Of a stretch of DNA of 64,000 nt, positions 38,713 to 48,345 are shown in pieces. The translations under genes and the position numbers were made by a program. The DNA is from Rotaria sp. Silwood1. Taxonomy: Eukaryota; Rotifera; Eurotatoria; Philodinida; Philodinidae. Below the pieces are notes generated by a model. The model ran no database searches, was not told the DNA's origin, and saw nothing but the letters and a program-made list of their open reading frames with translations. Numbering within the stretch: position 1 is the stretch's first letter; each line of letters starts with the position of its first letter. The stretch covers positions 62,001-126,000 of the forward strand of contig CAJNOP010000045.1 in assembly GCA_905250075.1 (NCBI GenBank), written 5' to 3'.

Positions 38713-39731
38713 TCTATAAAAATCAAAAATAAAGACATTTCATTAAGACTACATAGCCGTCCGACTTAGGCAAAATACTACAGTGTCAAGATTTAATAAT
38801 ATTAAACTATTAATTAAATCATTTAATATTATTTACAATTAAAAAATAATTGTCTGATTGATATTGTGGTTTTTCTTTTTAAGTAGTTCATCCTTGTAGC
38901 TATTTTTAATACAAAAATCGTTTTATTTCACATATTCTAAATGTAAAGCTATAAAGTTTTTCAAAAATTTCTCAATATATAAGATATTTATAATTGTTTT
39001 CATATAACGCAAACAATAACAAAATTACTAGATATTATCATTTTGGAAAAACTTTCTTGGATCTTGAGAATAGAGGTGAGCACGAAACTCACTATGGTCA
39101 ATCGATTAAGGATGATGGTATAATTCTACATAGTCACGGCTATCATTTGACATAGTTAAAGTCTATTATATTCTACAAATAGATAAATTTCGGTAGCTTC
39201 TTAAATTTGTATTTAATATAATGAATATTTCAGAAAGAAAAGGATAAATTTATATTTATACTACAGAATATTTTCAACAATCAGACATTTTCAAGATCGA
39301 AACTTTTAGATAAATTGTTTCATACATATCTTCGTTTCAACAAAATTGTTTATATAGTAGCAGTGATTGACATATGAGTAATGTAATTAGCTTTTTAGAA
39401 TCTATAGAAAAGGCTATATATTAATATTTAAACTTGTAACTTCTTGATAATATTGCATTTCAATGTTAGAATCATTTTGATTGCAATCGTTTAGCTATAA
39501 GCATCTGATGTTAGTTTATAAAACATTTAGTAGTTACACCAATTCAACTATTTTTCTACTTTAAATATAGAACTTGTTGCAACGAAAGTCAAATATGCTT
39601 CTTTCAGAATCATTAAAATGATTTGACTATGTCAAAGAAAACGAAATTACTTTCATTAAACAACAAAATACATCTAAAAGGCATCTTTATTTAATACTAA
39701 CTGATAGATCTTTCTATTATTTATCTTTTAG
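38713..39731. other. Non-coding, nothing supported
   Basis: AT-rich DNA between a minus-strand small gene and a plus-strand coding fragment. No repeat or ORF I can support. Confidence 0.5.
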
Positions 39732-40113
39732 GAAACAACATCTGAATGGATATTTGAACTACAAAAACAATTTGCTGAAGACACAGCTAAATTTAAGGCC
39801 CATATTAATAAACTAAAAGATGAATTGCATAAAATTAATGTTGGAATTAAATCAACGAATGAAATTTTGAAATCTTCTAGTGCACTTATGGCATCAGCTA
39901 CTGCACAGATGGCATCATCTCGGAAATGTACAGCTTCCTGTTCTACTAAAATAGAATCAGCAACATTAAAAAAGAAATTAGCATTGAAAGAGATGAATGA
40001 AATACAAACAAAGATTAATAAAACTAAAGCATATCGTGAAGAAACAGATAAGTATTGAAATGATTTAATTAATAAAGAAATTGAAAAACGATGTACATCT
40101 CGTTGAGATCGAT
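39732..40113 (+). pseudogene. Coiled-coil gene fragment
   Basis: After a polypyrimidine tract and AG at 39,730 an open frame reads ETTSEWIFELQKQFAEDTAK and continues with Lys/Glu-rich helical sequence to TGA at 40,056. Beyond the stop the same frame remains coding-like (NDLINKEIEKRCTSR) to a second stop and then a donor-like GTAAGTT at about 40,114. Two stops in otherwise good coding sequence suggest a decaying exon. Alternatively it is a genuine terminal exon ending at 40,058. No start exon found upstream. Confidence 0.45.
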
Positions 40114-40177
40114 GGTAAGTTCCTCCCTATAGAAACGTATATCTGACAAAATATTTAACTTTTGTTTGATCTATTTT

Positions 40178-40484
40178 AGTACCCAGGTCGATCGTTCCGG
40201 CCACCGGATATTGCAGGAACCGGCAGGAAAATGCGGGAAAAATCACCGTATCCTGCAGGAAAACACCGGAAATAGCCGAAACATGGAAGCAGTAGTCCGG
40301 CCGGAAATTCTCCGGATTTTTTCCGGTGAATTCCGGCCAATTTCCTGTGTTTTCCGGCAGGAACCGAGCGGAAAATCAGCGGAAAAAATTCCGAAAATTT
40401 CCGGCCGGAATACTGCTTCCATGTTCCGGCTATTTCCGGTGTTTTCCTGCGGGAACCGGCCGGTACTTTTCGACCTGGGTAGTA
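40178..40484. mobile_element. Palindromic foldback element with CCGGAAA core
   Basis: The ends are inverted repeats: TAGTACCCAGGTCGA at 40,178 and TCGACCTGGGTAGTA at 40,470-40,484. Inside, a long hairpin is formed by CAGGAAAACACCGGAAATAG, CATGGAAGCAGTA and CCGGCCGGAAATT on the left. Their complements follow in order on the right to about 40,450. The whole is built from repeated TTCCGG/CCGGAA cores and is conspicuously GC-rich against its surroundings. It directly adjoins the telomere-like array. It has no believable ORF; the frames crossing it translate repeats. Confidence 0.8.
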
Positions 40485-40493
40485 AAATAATTA

Positions 40494-40837
40494 GGGTGTG
40501 GGTGTGGGTGTGGATGTGGGTGTGGGTGGGTGTGGGTGTGGGTGGGGTGTGGGGGTGGGTGTGTGGGTGTGGGTGTGGGTGTATGTGTGTGGGTGGGTGT
40601 GGCTGTGGGTGTGGGTGGGGTGTGGGGGTGGGAGTGGGTGTGAGTATTGTATGATTAGACACATCCACATCCACATCCGTACCACACACCCACACCCACC
40701 CACACTCACACCCACAACCACATCCACACCAATACCCACACCCCACACCCACACCCCACACCCACACACCCACCCACCCACACCCACACACCCGCACCCA
40801 CACACCCACACCCACACACGCGCACACCCACACCCGA
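40494..40837. repeat. Head-to-head telomere-like array (TGTGGG)n - (CCCACA)n
   Basis: Bases 40,494-40,650 are imperfect GGGTGT/TGTGGG units. After a short non-repetitive core (GAGTATTGTATGATTAGAC at about 40,641) bases 40,666-40,837 are CCCACA/CACATC units. TGTGGG is the telomere hexamer reported for the bdelloid Adineta vaga. G-rich then C-rich on one strand is the arrangement produced by joining two chromosome ends. Variant units (GGATGT, GGGGT) are frequent, so the array is old or never was pure telomere. All frames through it are open by composition and code nothing. Confidence 0.85.
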
Positions 40838-41157
40838 CATCTATTCTATCGACAGTTATTATGACAAAAAAAAACAATTTTTATTGTAATTTATTGTGAC
40901 TAAAAATATTTTCTACAATGATACTAATATGCATCGATTTTCAGTAGTTTGCTTTTCAATGCTGTCGGATTCGATAACGAATGAAAAAATCCATTGTTTT
41001 CTATCGTCTATCATCCAAATCCAAACTATTCTACAGATCATGAACAATGAATATAAACAAAGACAGAAACATGTTTTTTTAAGACAAGATTTTCACATAT
41101 GTTGCGTTTGTCTTTCTATTTTAGATATTTATATTTACATCAAAGTCGATAATAACA

Positions 41158-41748
41158 ATGCCGAAAAACATTTATCATTATCTCAAATGCTTTTACGCTC
41201 CGAAAGATGTAAATGGTTTGATGGGAACTTCTTTATGTCTGATATCAATTTTACCTCTTTGCTTTATGGCTGTCTATTTTGATAATGTAATCATTGATAA
41301 TCTTGTATTAAAGGATAATCCGATGTACAAAATGGTCGAAGAAGCAGATGCTTTTATGAAACACTTGAAGGAGAATGTTTCTGGTCATAAATTATTAAAT
41401 GATTATAAATGGCTATATAACTTCGAAATGTTAATTCGCTCTGATTGTCATTTTATATCAGAAAGTTTGAAATATTTACATTATACGGGTTATGTCATGG
41501 CTGCTTATAACATATTCTTGATGCATGTACTTCTTCATGATATATTACCAGTTTCGGTTTTGGCTTCTATACCAATAATATTATCATTTATTTCCAGTGA
41601 GATTGACTCATCGACAATAATTCTACTAGGTTTATTTGAATTCTCTCAAGCATTATTATGGCTGATGATCACATTAACATTTCTCTTTTTGAATGAGAAA
41701 AGAGTAATAAGATTTCAAGCAATAGAAGACGTACATCATGAGCTATAA
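41158..41748 (+). CDS. Orphan four-helix membrane protein, single exon
   Basis: 196 residues from ATG 41158 to TAA 41746. The start follows an A-rich context and is preceded by AT-rich non-coding DNA. Hydrophobic segments are GTSLCLISILPLCFMAVYF (about residues 21-40), YVMAAYNIFLMHVLLHDI and SVLASIPIILSFI (about 118-150), and IILLGLFEFSQALLWLMITL (about 160-180). A hydrophilic helical loop lies between the first two. An AATAAA is found about 55 bp after the stop. It is intronless, unlike its neighbours. I do not recognise the family; it could be a lineage-specific gene or a retrocopy. Confidence 0.6.
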   Translation: MPKNIYHYLKCFYAPKDVNGLMGTSLCLISILPLCFMAVYFDNVIIDNLVLKDNPMYKMVEEADAFMKHLKENVSGHKLLNDYKWLYNFEMLIRSDCHFISESLKYLHYTGYVMAAYNIFLMHVLLHDILPVSVLASIPIILSFISSEIDSSTIILLGLFEFSQALLWLMITLTFLFLNEKRVIRFQAIEDVHHEL

Positions 41749-42280
41749 TCTTGACAATTTCTTTTTGTTTTTTTCATATGGAAGTTATTATTCTATTAGT
41801 TTTAATAAAGAAAAAAAAGCCCATGATTGTGTGAAACTTTAAGAAACTAGATGGTATTCAAGTAAATTCGAATACGAAATACGTTGCTAAGATATGAATA
41901 TCGATTATTGAGATGTTGGGAATAAGTAAAAAACGAATAATCTTTCCTTCGATTAAATACATAGGAAATATCTGAATAAAATAGTTAGAAAATGTTGAAA
42001 TCAGATTTCTTGGTTCACTAATAAGAGAGAAAAAATCTAATGACTCTTCAACTGAATCAAGTTGAAAATAAACTGAAAAGTATTCCTGAATTTCTATTTG
42101 AGAAGATCATAAGATAAAGTGGCCATTTTCAATGATTACAGACAAAAAATGAAATTATCATTGATGATATTAATATAGAATTGTATTTATTATTAAACAT
42201 AACTATACATAAAATTCTTCTTATTTTGAATAATTATGAATAAATGTTCATATTTAGGTCATTGTATTTTCGTTTTGAAT
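41749..42280. other. Spacer, nothing supported
   Basis: AT-rich; contains the probable polyadenylation region of the preceding ORF and no further feature. Confidence 0.5.
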
Positions 42281-42671
42281 AATAACTGGTGACCCATAAT
42301 GAATGGCCGCACTTTGCCTTGCTTATTTTAATTTCTAAATATGTTTTATTAAAAAAACAGAATATACCACAAGATGAAGCGTGAAAAGCTCTACAATTTA
42401 TATGCGACTGCCTTTTTTATACCTGGACTTTTTGCTTTCAAAATGGTCAAAACTGTGAGCGACCAAATTTCAACGGTGCGAAAGCAATATTTTTTTTTTG
42501 GCACAAAATGAATTCGTTTTTTCTTATTTCATCTTTTCATAATTGTTCTTTGTAAATTGTAGAGCTTTTTACGCTGCATCTTGTGGTGTATTCTGTTTTT
42601 TAATAAAACGTATTTAGAAATTAAAATATACAATGCAAAGTGCGGCCATTCATTATGAGTCACCCGTTATT
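42281..42671. mobile_element. MITE with ~115-bp terminal inverted repeats
   Basis: The left end AATAACTGGTGACCCATAAT and the complement of the right end AATAACGGGTGACTCATAAT start two arms that pair over about 115 bp. Shared blocks include GAATGGCCGCACTTTGC and AAAAGCTCTACAATTTA, with about 90% identity. The middle is about 150 bp and non-coding. Superfamily unclear. Confidence 0.8.
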
Positions 42672-42964
42672 TTTGAAAACTAAAGCTACAAGCAAATGTT
42701 TGTCAGCGATTGTTTCCTCGGAAATCAAGGACGAGCGCAAAACTAATTACTGCATATTGAAGAAAATTTCTTCTCTATCGTATAGGTAATATTTTTATTT
42801 TAGATCATCCAATTTTTTAATTCCTTTTGAATGATGCTTCTATGTACCCTACTTCTATTATGTCTCACATATTATCAGATAGCTGCCATATGACTATTTG
42901 ACAAATTATCACTAGTATATGAACTTTGATGTTGTCTTTCCTATTTTATCGATATATATATATA

Positions 42965-43092
42965 TGTTGGCGTCCAAACTCGGATTCCGTCCAATCTTGG
43001 ATTGGACGTAAATCCATCAGGCCAATCTGAGATTGGTCGCTCAACTTTCAGGCGAATCTGAGATTGGACGGAATTCAAGTATGGACGCTGAC
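42965..43092. mobile_element. Short foldback element inserted in a TA run
   Basis: Arms GTTGGCGTCCAAACTCGG (from 42,966) and CAAGTATGGACGCTGAC (to 43,092) are inverted repeats. Inner blocks CCAATCTTGGATTGG and CCAATCTGAGATTGG are themselves palindromes. It is flanked on both sides by TATATATAT, consistent with insertion into a TA microsatellite. Confidence 0.7.
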
Positions 43093-43224
43093 ATATATAT
43101 ATATAAGTATGTTTCTAATTCAACTAAAAGGGCTGATGCTATCATGTACATTTCGAGAAAAAAGCCATGGCTTTTTGTGCATATTAATCAATAGAGTATA
43201 ACAGAAATTAATATTGTTCGGTCT

Positions 43225-43413
43225 CAGGGCTGGCCCGAGTCAGCAAACATTGGGGGGTTGTCGCGATTTTTTCGGAGGTTGTTCCGGATTTTTGTAATAC
43301 GACTAAAATTTTTTTCTAACAGAACTCAAGAAAAAAATTTTATTTTCGCTGGAGAAAAACGAAAATTTTCGATTATTGGGGGGTTGTCACAACCTCCTAT
43401 CGGACCAGCCCTG
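43225..43413. mobile_element. hAT-like MITE
   Basis: Ends CAGGGCTGGCCCGA (43,225) and TCGGACCAGCCCTG (to 43,413) are inverted repeats of the CAGGGxTGGC kind found at hAT termini. A subterminal GGGGGGTTGTC occurs on both sides, in direct orientation. I cannot find a clean 8-bp target duplication. 189 bp, no transposase. Confidence 0.6.
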
Positions 43414-43852
43414 GTTTCATACTCAAATATTAACATTATTGAACGTTAATCTCGTTCCATAAATAATATTCTAATGATAATAGTCTAATGATATTATTTT
43501 GAAATTTTATATTTCAATATAATTTTTCCAAAGATCATTGGTATTGAATGTCAATTATGTAAGATACTTTTATAGATGAAGCATACTGAAGTAATGTTAT
43601 TGAATAAAATGAACAGAGTTCTATCAATCACTGATATATATATATACGTCTAGATCGAAACAAATTCTATTTGATTTTCTAAATAATGCAGTTAGATTTA
43701 CTTTTTTTCTATTTATTAGTTCAATATTTAATGTTAAATCTTCAGTTTATCATTAATAGAGAACTTATTTTATTGAAGATTAAACAACAATAAAAAAAGA
43801 AAAAGAATGTAAATCAATTGTTTATTATCACTTTTTTGTTATTTTCCGACAA

Positions 43853-45163
43853 TACCCACGAAAAAAATTTCTAGAGAAAACCGCGGTTAATCGCGGTATC
43901 CTTTGAATAACCGCGGTTTTATGCATCGCGTTAAAGAAAACCGCAGTGTAGTACATGATAACCGCGGTTTTAAATATAGCGGTTGTTACCGGTTTCGTAT
44001 ACCGCGGTGTAATACATGATAACCGCGGTTTTAATTACAGCGATTGTTACCGGTTTCAGATACCGCGGTGTAGTGAACGATAACCGGGGTTTTAAATATA
44101 GTGGTTGTTACCGGTTTCGTATATCGCGGTAAAGTACATGATAATCGCGGTATTAAATATAGCGATTGTCATCGGTTTCATAAACCGCGATGTGTTCCAT
44201 AATAACCGCGTTATTCAATATAGCAGCTATCACCGGTTTCATAAACCTCGGCCTGTTCAATAATAACCGCGGTATTAACAATTGCAGCTGTGAGCGGTTT
44301 CACAAGCTTCTCATTGTTATCAACGTATTATTAAGAATGAATGAATATTTATTATTTTTTTGATATATGTCCATTATTGAGTAAATAGCGCCAAGCATAT
44401 GCAACGATATTATAATAACTCTCTCGTTATGAAAAACTCTTGGTACACTCGTCTTAGAAGTAATCAACGCTTCTTTTTATCTATGAGCAATAAAGTCGTC
44501 ACTAATACTACACTATTAATGTTTTAGAATAGATTTTTCTCTCGAGAAAAACAATCAAAATAAAAAAGCAACTTTATGACGCAATCGATAAAGCTTGAAA
44601 AGCTCTGTTGAATTACATATTCAACGACTGTCTTTTTTTTTCACCATGACACTAGGAAATTTTATTCTTTACGGTGGCATTTTACTAATTGGCATTAATC
44701 GTGACCAATTAATAGTTAAACTATAAAAAAGAATTCTGAGATTTTTTTTCTTCAATTTATATGTCCAAATAGTTTATAAAATTAAACTAGAATCACATAA
44801 AAACCAACATTCATATTGAACACTACGTACTATAGCTTGTAAAACAATCATAGTTTTTTTCGAAATATCATGGGAACTGCATGGAAATGAAGATAACTGG
44901 AACCTCTGCTGTAAAGAAATTTTTAGAAAAACCGCTACAAACCTCTATCCTTAAAACCGCGGTTTTAGCCGGTTTTTTTCGATCGCAGGAGTCAGACCAT
45001 TAATGCAGCTTTTGGAAACCGCGAAAAAACGGGTCTTCAAAAACCGCGGTTTTTTCCGGTTTTTCAAAGGTGCATTAATGGGCTGACTCCTGTGATCGAA
45101 AAAAACCGACTAAAACCGCAGTTTTTGAGAGTGCGTTTTTTCGCGGTTTTTTTTTTCGTGGGT
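43853..45163. mobile_element. Foldback element with AACCGCGGTT core and TACCCACGAAAA ends
   Basis: The terminal repeats are TACCCACGAAAAAAA (43,853) and the complementary TTTTTTCGTGGGT ending 45,163. Inside are a 61-bp tandem array (43,905-44,315), about 600 bp of plain AT-rich DNA, and a strong hairpin at 44,930-45,135. The hairpin arms include GCAGGAGTCAGACCATTAATGC and its near complement GCATTAATGGGCTGACTCC. The sub-repeats all carry CCGCGG. A frame across it has no protein character. It seems to have landed in the gene remnant at its right side. Confidence 0.75.
43905..44315. repeat. 61-bp tandem array, about 7 copies
   Basis: Each unit starts ATAACCGCGGTTTTAAATAT and continues with AGCGGTTGTTACCGGTTTCG and TATACCGCGGTGTAATACATG. 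Units drift progressively to the right. The CCGCGG and CCGGT palindromes are the best-conserved positions. This is a satellite inside the foldback element, not CRISPR: there are no unique spacers. Confidence 0.85.
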
Positions 45164-45165
45164 CA

Positions 45166-45690
45166 TTTGCATGTTCAACAAATATTTGTAATAAATTTTC
45201 AAGTAAATATGATTCAACTGCTAAACTGATATTAACAGGAAGAAGACAAGCAACTGATACATGTTCAGCAAGAAAACTTTCACCAATTAATGAAATAGAT
45301 AATAGAAGACTATCATGACATAATGGTTACAAACATGAAGTAGCTGTTGCACGACATGGAAAATGATAAACTATTTCGATTTCAGTCAATATTGATGATA
45401 ATTTTTTTTCGTTTAAAAGATTTAATTGACCTTAAAGATGACGTTTTTTTTTTACATTTTTGAAAATGAATATTACTTTTTTTTTGTCGTTGATTATCAT
45501 TAATTGTTATTCTGACCTTTTTATTTTAACAAAAATTATTTTAACTTGTTGTCTAATAAATAATAGTATGCGTACTATTTATTCAATAATTTAATCTACT
45601 TCAAGTTCATTTTTAATATAAAGTTTGCAATTTCATGTACAACAATATTCATATTTAAACTATGTTCAAGCATGTTGTTGAAATGCTAAA
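45166..45690 (-). pseudogene. Remnant of a protein-coding gene
   Basis: On the minus strand 45,180-45,390 reads CHDSLLLSISLIGESFLAEH then VSVACLLPVNISLAVESYLL and ENLLQIFVEHAND, with one in-frame TAA after ATATSCL. Further upstream 45,600-45,690 reads HFNNMLEHSLNMNIVVHEIA. These look like helical exons of one decayed gene. The left fragment ends exactly at the terminus of the 43,853-45,163 foldback element. Family not recognised. Confidence 0.4.
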
Positions 45691-45723
45691 AAGAAAGAAA
45701 ACATTTAAAATAAATTTATTTTA

Positions 45724-45859
45724 TAAAAATGTGTCGCATGTGTCGTGATTTGCGACACATTGTACGACACATTAAAGTGCGACACAAAGAGCTCACTGCG
45801 ACACATTTTCTCCAGCGAGACCACGACACATTTCGTACGACACATGCGACACATTTTTT
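45724..45859. mobile_element. Palindromic element with TGTGTCG core
   Basis: The left arm AAAAATGTGTCGCATGTGTCG (45,725) is mirrored by CGACACATGCGACACATTTT at the right end. The interior is a run of further CGACACA units, so the whole 135 bp is a dense palindrome. A looser cluster of the same unit lies at 46,195-46,275. Confidence 0.75.
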
Positions 45860-45945
45860 ATTGGTTCTTTTGGAAAAGCATATTTCGATTTGTTTTTCAA
45901 TTTAATTTCATTTAATCATTCTTATTCTGAAAACTCAAGCAGGTC

Positions 45946-46030
45946 AGATCCTGGGATCTATCCTATCTCGAGTTGGTCTGATTTGCATCAGATCGCTTCA
46001 GGGTAGTCCTTTCTCGATCATAGATCGAGA
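45946..46030. repeat. Cluster of three short perfect hairpins
   Basis: In order: AGATCCTGGGATCT (45,946), TCTGATTTGCATCAGA (45,977) and TCTCGATCATAGATCGAGA (46,012). Each is a perfect inverted repeat with a 2-4-base loop, and the spacing is about 17-20 bases. Their role is unknown; they could be a remnant of another hairpin-built element. Confidence 0.6.
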
Positions 46031-46194
46031 TTTACATTTTCTCGACAGAAAAACAATCGAGAAATAATTTAGAAAAAAAAGAATATTTTGAAAATTTATC
46101 TTTCTTACGTTGAACCACGTTGTTTATATCTCATTATGCCTGTATAACAAAAGGGTGAACGAATAGTTAGCAGACAGAACGCGACAAATTTGAA

Positions 46195-46275
46195 TACGAC
46201 ACATTCTAAGCACGACACATTTTTCTGCTGGACTGCTCGACACAATAATTCACGACACATAAACACGACGCATTT
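46195..46275. repeat. Degenerate cluster of CGACACAT units
   Basis: Five or six ACGACACAT or TCGACACA units, direct orientation, related to the palindromic element at 45,724-45,859. Confidence 0.6.
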
Positions 46276-46522
46276 AAATTTAGTGTGAATGTCACAAAAT
46301 ATTTGTTAAATAATCAGTATCAAGATTTTTCAGGCATATTGAAACAAAATAAATATCTCAGAATCTCAAAAATATGACAGAGGAATGTTTATCTCTATTG
46401 TGATGGTGGATTTCATAAATCTCACTACCTTCACTACCGACATAACGTGTTTTTAATGTCACAATCATAACTTAATTGAATAGACAAAAGAATTAATATT
46501 TGTTTTGTTCCTATCCTTCTAG

Positions 46523-47352
46523 GATGAATACACCAAAAGAAGCTGCTATTGACAAGATCAAGGAGAGTAACATTCAACTCATTGATGGCAATACAGATGC
46601 CATCAATGAATGCATGCGCCGCCACTTGGCCAAATTGGTAAAGGTGGCTACAATCTAGTCAAAGAAAAGCAATGCTATGGTTGCTGCACACCCAACCAAA
46701 TTGGCATTTGTAATTTTCTTTGATAATGGAAGTAAGATAAAAGAAATTGCTTAGACTAATCTATCTATTATTTTAGTCATCGAGCAGAAGAGACCAAAAA
46801 CACGTCCGGCATCTCCAGTTGTACAACCTCGTTCACCGGTGACTCCGACGTCGTTACCATTGGTTTCAACTCCTCCAATGGTTCCAACACCTTCACCAAT
46901 TTTACCACCTGCTCCACTGGCCTTACCTAATCCACCTGCTCCACCTACCATACCAAGTTCATCTACTCCATCTGTCTTTTCTCCACCACCAACTTTACCA
47001 TCTCAATCACCAGCTGCACAAATATCAATTTCAGGTAAATTATCAATTATCTACTCAGCTTTCTAACAATCGTATATGCAACAATAGTTTCATTCAATAT
47101 AATTATAGACAGTCTTCTTTTATTATCAACACTATTAAAATTCTATGTTTCAGGTTCATCTGCACAATCAACTCCACCAACAACTACTAAGGATACTCTA
47201 TCGACCCTAACGAAAGTCATGGACCAGTAAATCATAGTTTTCTATGTTAATACATCGTTTATAATTAACAATTTACTTACTTTAGGTTGAATGTCTCATC
47301 TAACTCATCCATATCAGATGAAGTTCGTGTTTGTACAATCAACCGAGTGAGT
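46523..47352 (+). CDS. Candidate gene with Pro/Ser/Thr-rich region, unidentified
   Basis: Possible exons are 46523-46635 (MNTPKEAAIDKIKESNIQLI to a GTAAAG donor), about 46776-47033 (VIEQKRPKTRPASP then a long Pro/Ser/Thr stretch), about 47154-47229 (STPPTTTKDTLSTLTKVMDQ) and about 47287-47350 (LNVSSNSSISDEVRVCTINR). Each has usable GT..AG borders. The last two join in frame, but the join from exon 1 to exon 2 is uncertain. It may continue to the ankyrin exon at 48,346 on the same strand. The Pro-rich segment is low complexity and carries no domain. Could be intact or decayed. Confidence 0.35.
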
Positions 47353-47913
47353 AGAAGTTCGTCTCTCTTGTAAACAAGAAAGAAATCTCTGTTTCAGAAA
47401 AATCAAAATTGTCTATTGTTAGAAATAAAAATCTATATTTTACGTGAGTGTAAATGAATTCTTCTCAAAATCACAGCATTCGAAAGTTTTCTTTTTCTGC
47501 AAAAGAAAAATATGTGTGAAAGAAAAAAATTCTCTTAACTAAGCGTGTGGCAGCTCCAGTTCTACACCTTGCAACATCAGAAACAAAGACATGGTACAGA
47601 GCTTCAGCTTCCACGTGGTAGGCTAAATTACCAGCTCACATCTTCTGATCCTATTACTATCGATAGGAACGTACGAAACAATCCCCAACATGCTACTAGA
47701 ATCTTCACGAATGTTTCCAGCATCAGCTACCCATACAATGGGTTATTTAAATTCAATCTGAATTTAAAAAGAAAAAAGAGCACTTGATTTCAAATTGAAA
47801 TAGGGGACTAAGGGGACTAAGGGGGCTAACTAAGGGGACTAAGGGGACTAAGGGGACTAACTAAGGGGACTAAGGGGACTAAGGGGACTAACTAAGGGGA
47901 CTAAGGGGACTAA

Positions 47914-47923
47914 NNNNNNNNNN
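47914..47923. other. Assembly gap of 10 N
   Basis: Ten unknown bases inside the GGGGACTAA arm. The array was probably collapsed or joined here, so its real length is unknown. Confidence 1.
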
Positions 47924-48018
47924 GGGACTAAGGGGACTAACTAAGGGGACTAAGGGGACTAAGGGGACTATTCAGTGAAGAAGCGTGTTTCCCCACCTAA
48001 CACACCTTTTATTTCAGC

Positions 48019-48061
48019 GTCGCGGCGTGGGGGCGCGAAGCGCCCCCCGAAGAGCCGCGAC
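48019..48061. repeat. Very GC-rich hairpin
   Basis: GTCGCGG ... GGGGGCGCGAAGCGCCCCCC ... CCGCGAC folds into a nearly perfect stem of about 18 pairs with a GAA loop. At over 80% GC it stands out in a 30% GC region and sits between the two minisatellite arms. Confidence 0.85.
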
Positions 48062-48345
48062 CCATGCACGTCTCTGTGTATACCATTATTCCTACCCTTA
48101 GGCCGGTTAGTTAGTCCCCTTAGTCCGCTTAGTCCCCTTATTCCCCTTAGTCCCCTTAGTTAGTCCCCTTAGTCCCCTTAGTCCTCTTAGTCCCCTTAGT
48201 CCCCTTAGTTAGTCACCTTAGTCCCCTTAGTTAGTCACCTTAGTCCCCTTAGTTAGTCAACTTAGTCCCCTTAGTTCCTCTGTCTTGGTAAAAATGGGCT
48301 GTTATTTTTTTTCAAAATTCAATTTGAATTAAAAAAAACCCATAG

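Larger units (their letters stand above)
47803..48275. repeat. Inverted minisatellite arms around a GC-rich hairpin
   Basis: The left arm (47,803-47,970) is tandem GGGGACTAA with occasional GGGGACTAACTAA. The right arm (48,103-48,275) is its complement, TTAGTCCCC, with the same variants. Between them lie about 130 bp of unique DNA and the hairpin at 48,019-48,061. TTCAAATTGAA occurs just outside both arms. The whole structure can fold on itself and shares the G-rich-then-C-rich polarity of the telomere-like arrays. Confidence 0.85.

Noticed and set aside
40166-40899. Several overlapping long open frames on both strands, up to 196 codons
   Set aside because: They translate the CCGGAAA palindrome and the TGTGGG/CCCACA array (Val-Gly-Trp-Cys and Pro-Thr-His repeats); open because the repeats lack stops, not because they code.
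43905-44315. Regular repeat array considered as CRISPR
   Set aside because: Eukaryotic context, 61-bp contiguous units with no unique spacers and no cas genes.
46751-46951. Gly/Ala-rich minus-strand frame
   Set aside because: Antisense of the Pro/Ser/Thr-rich plus-strand exon; low complexity.
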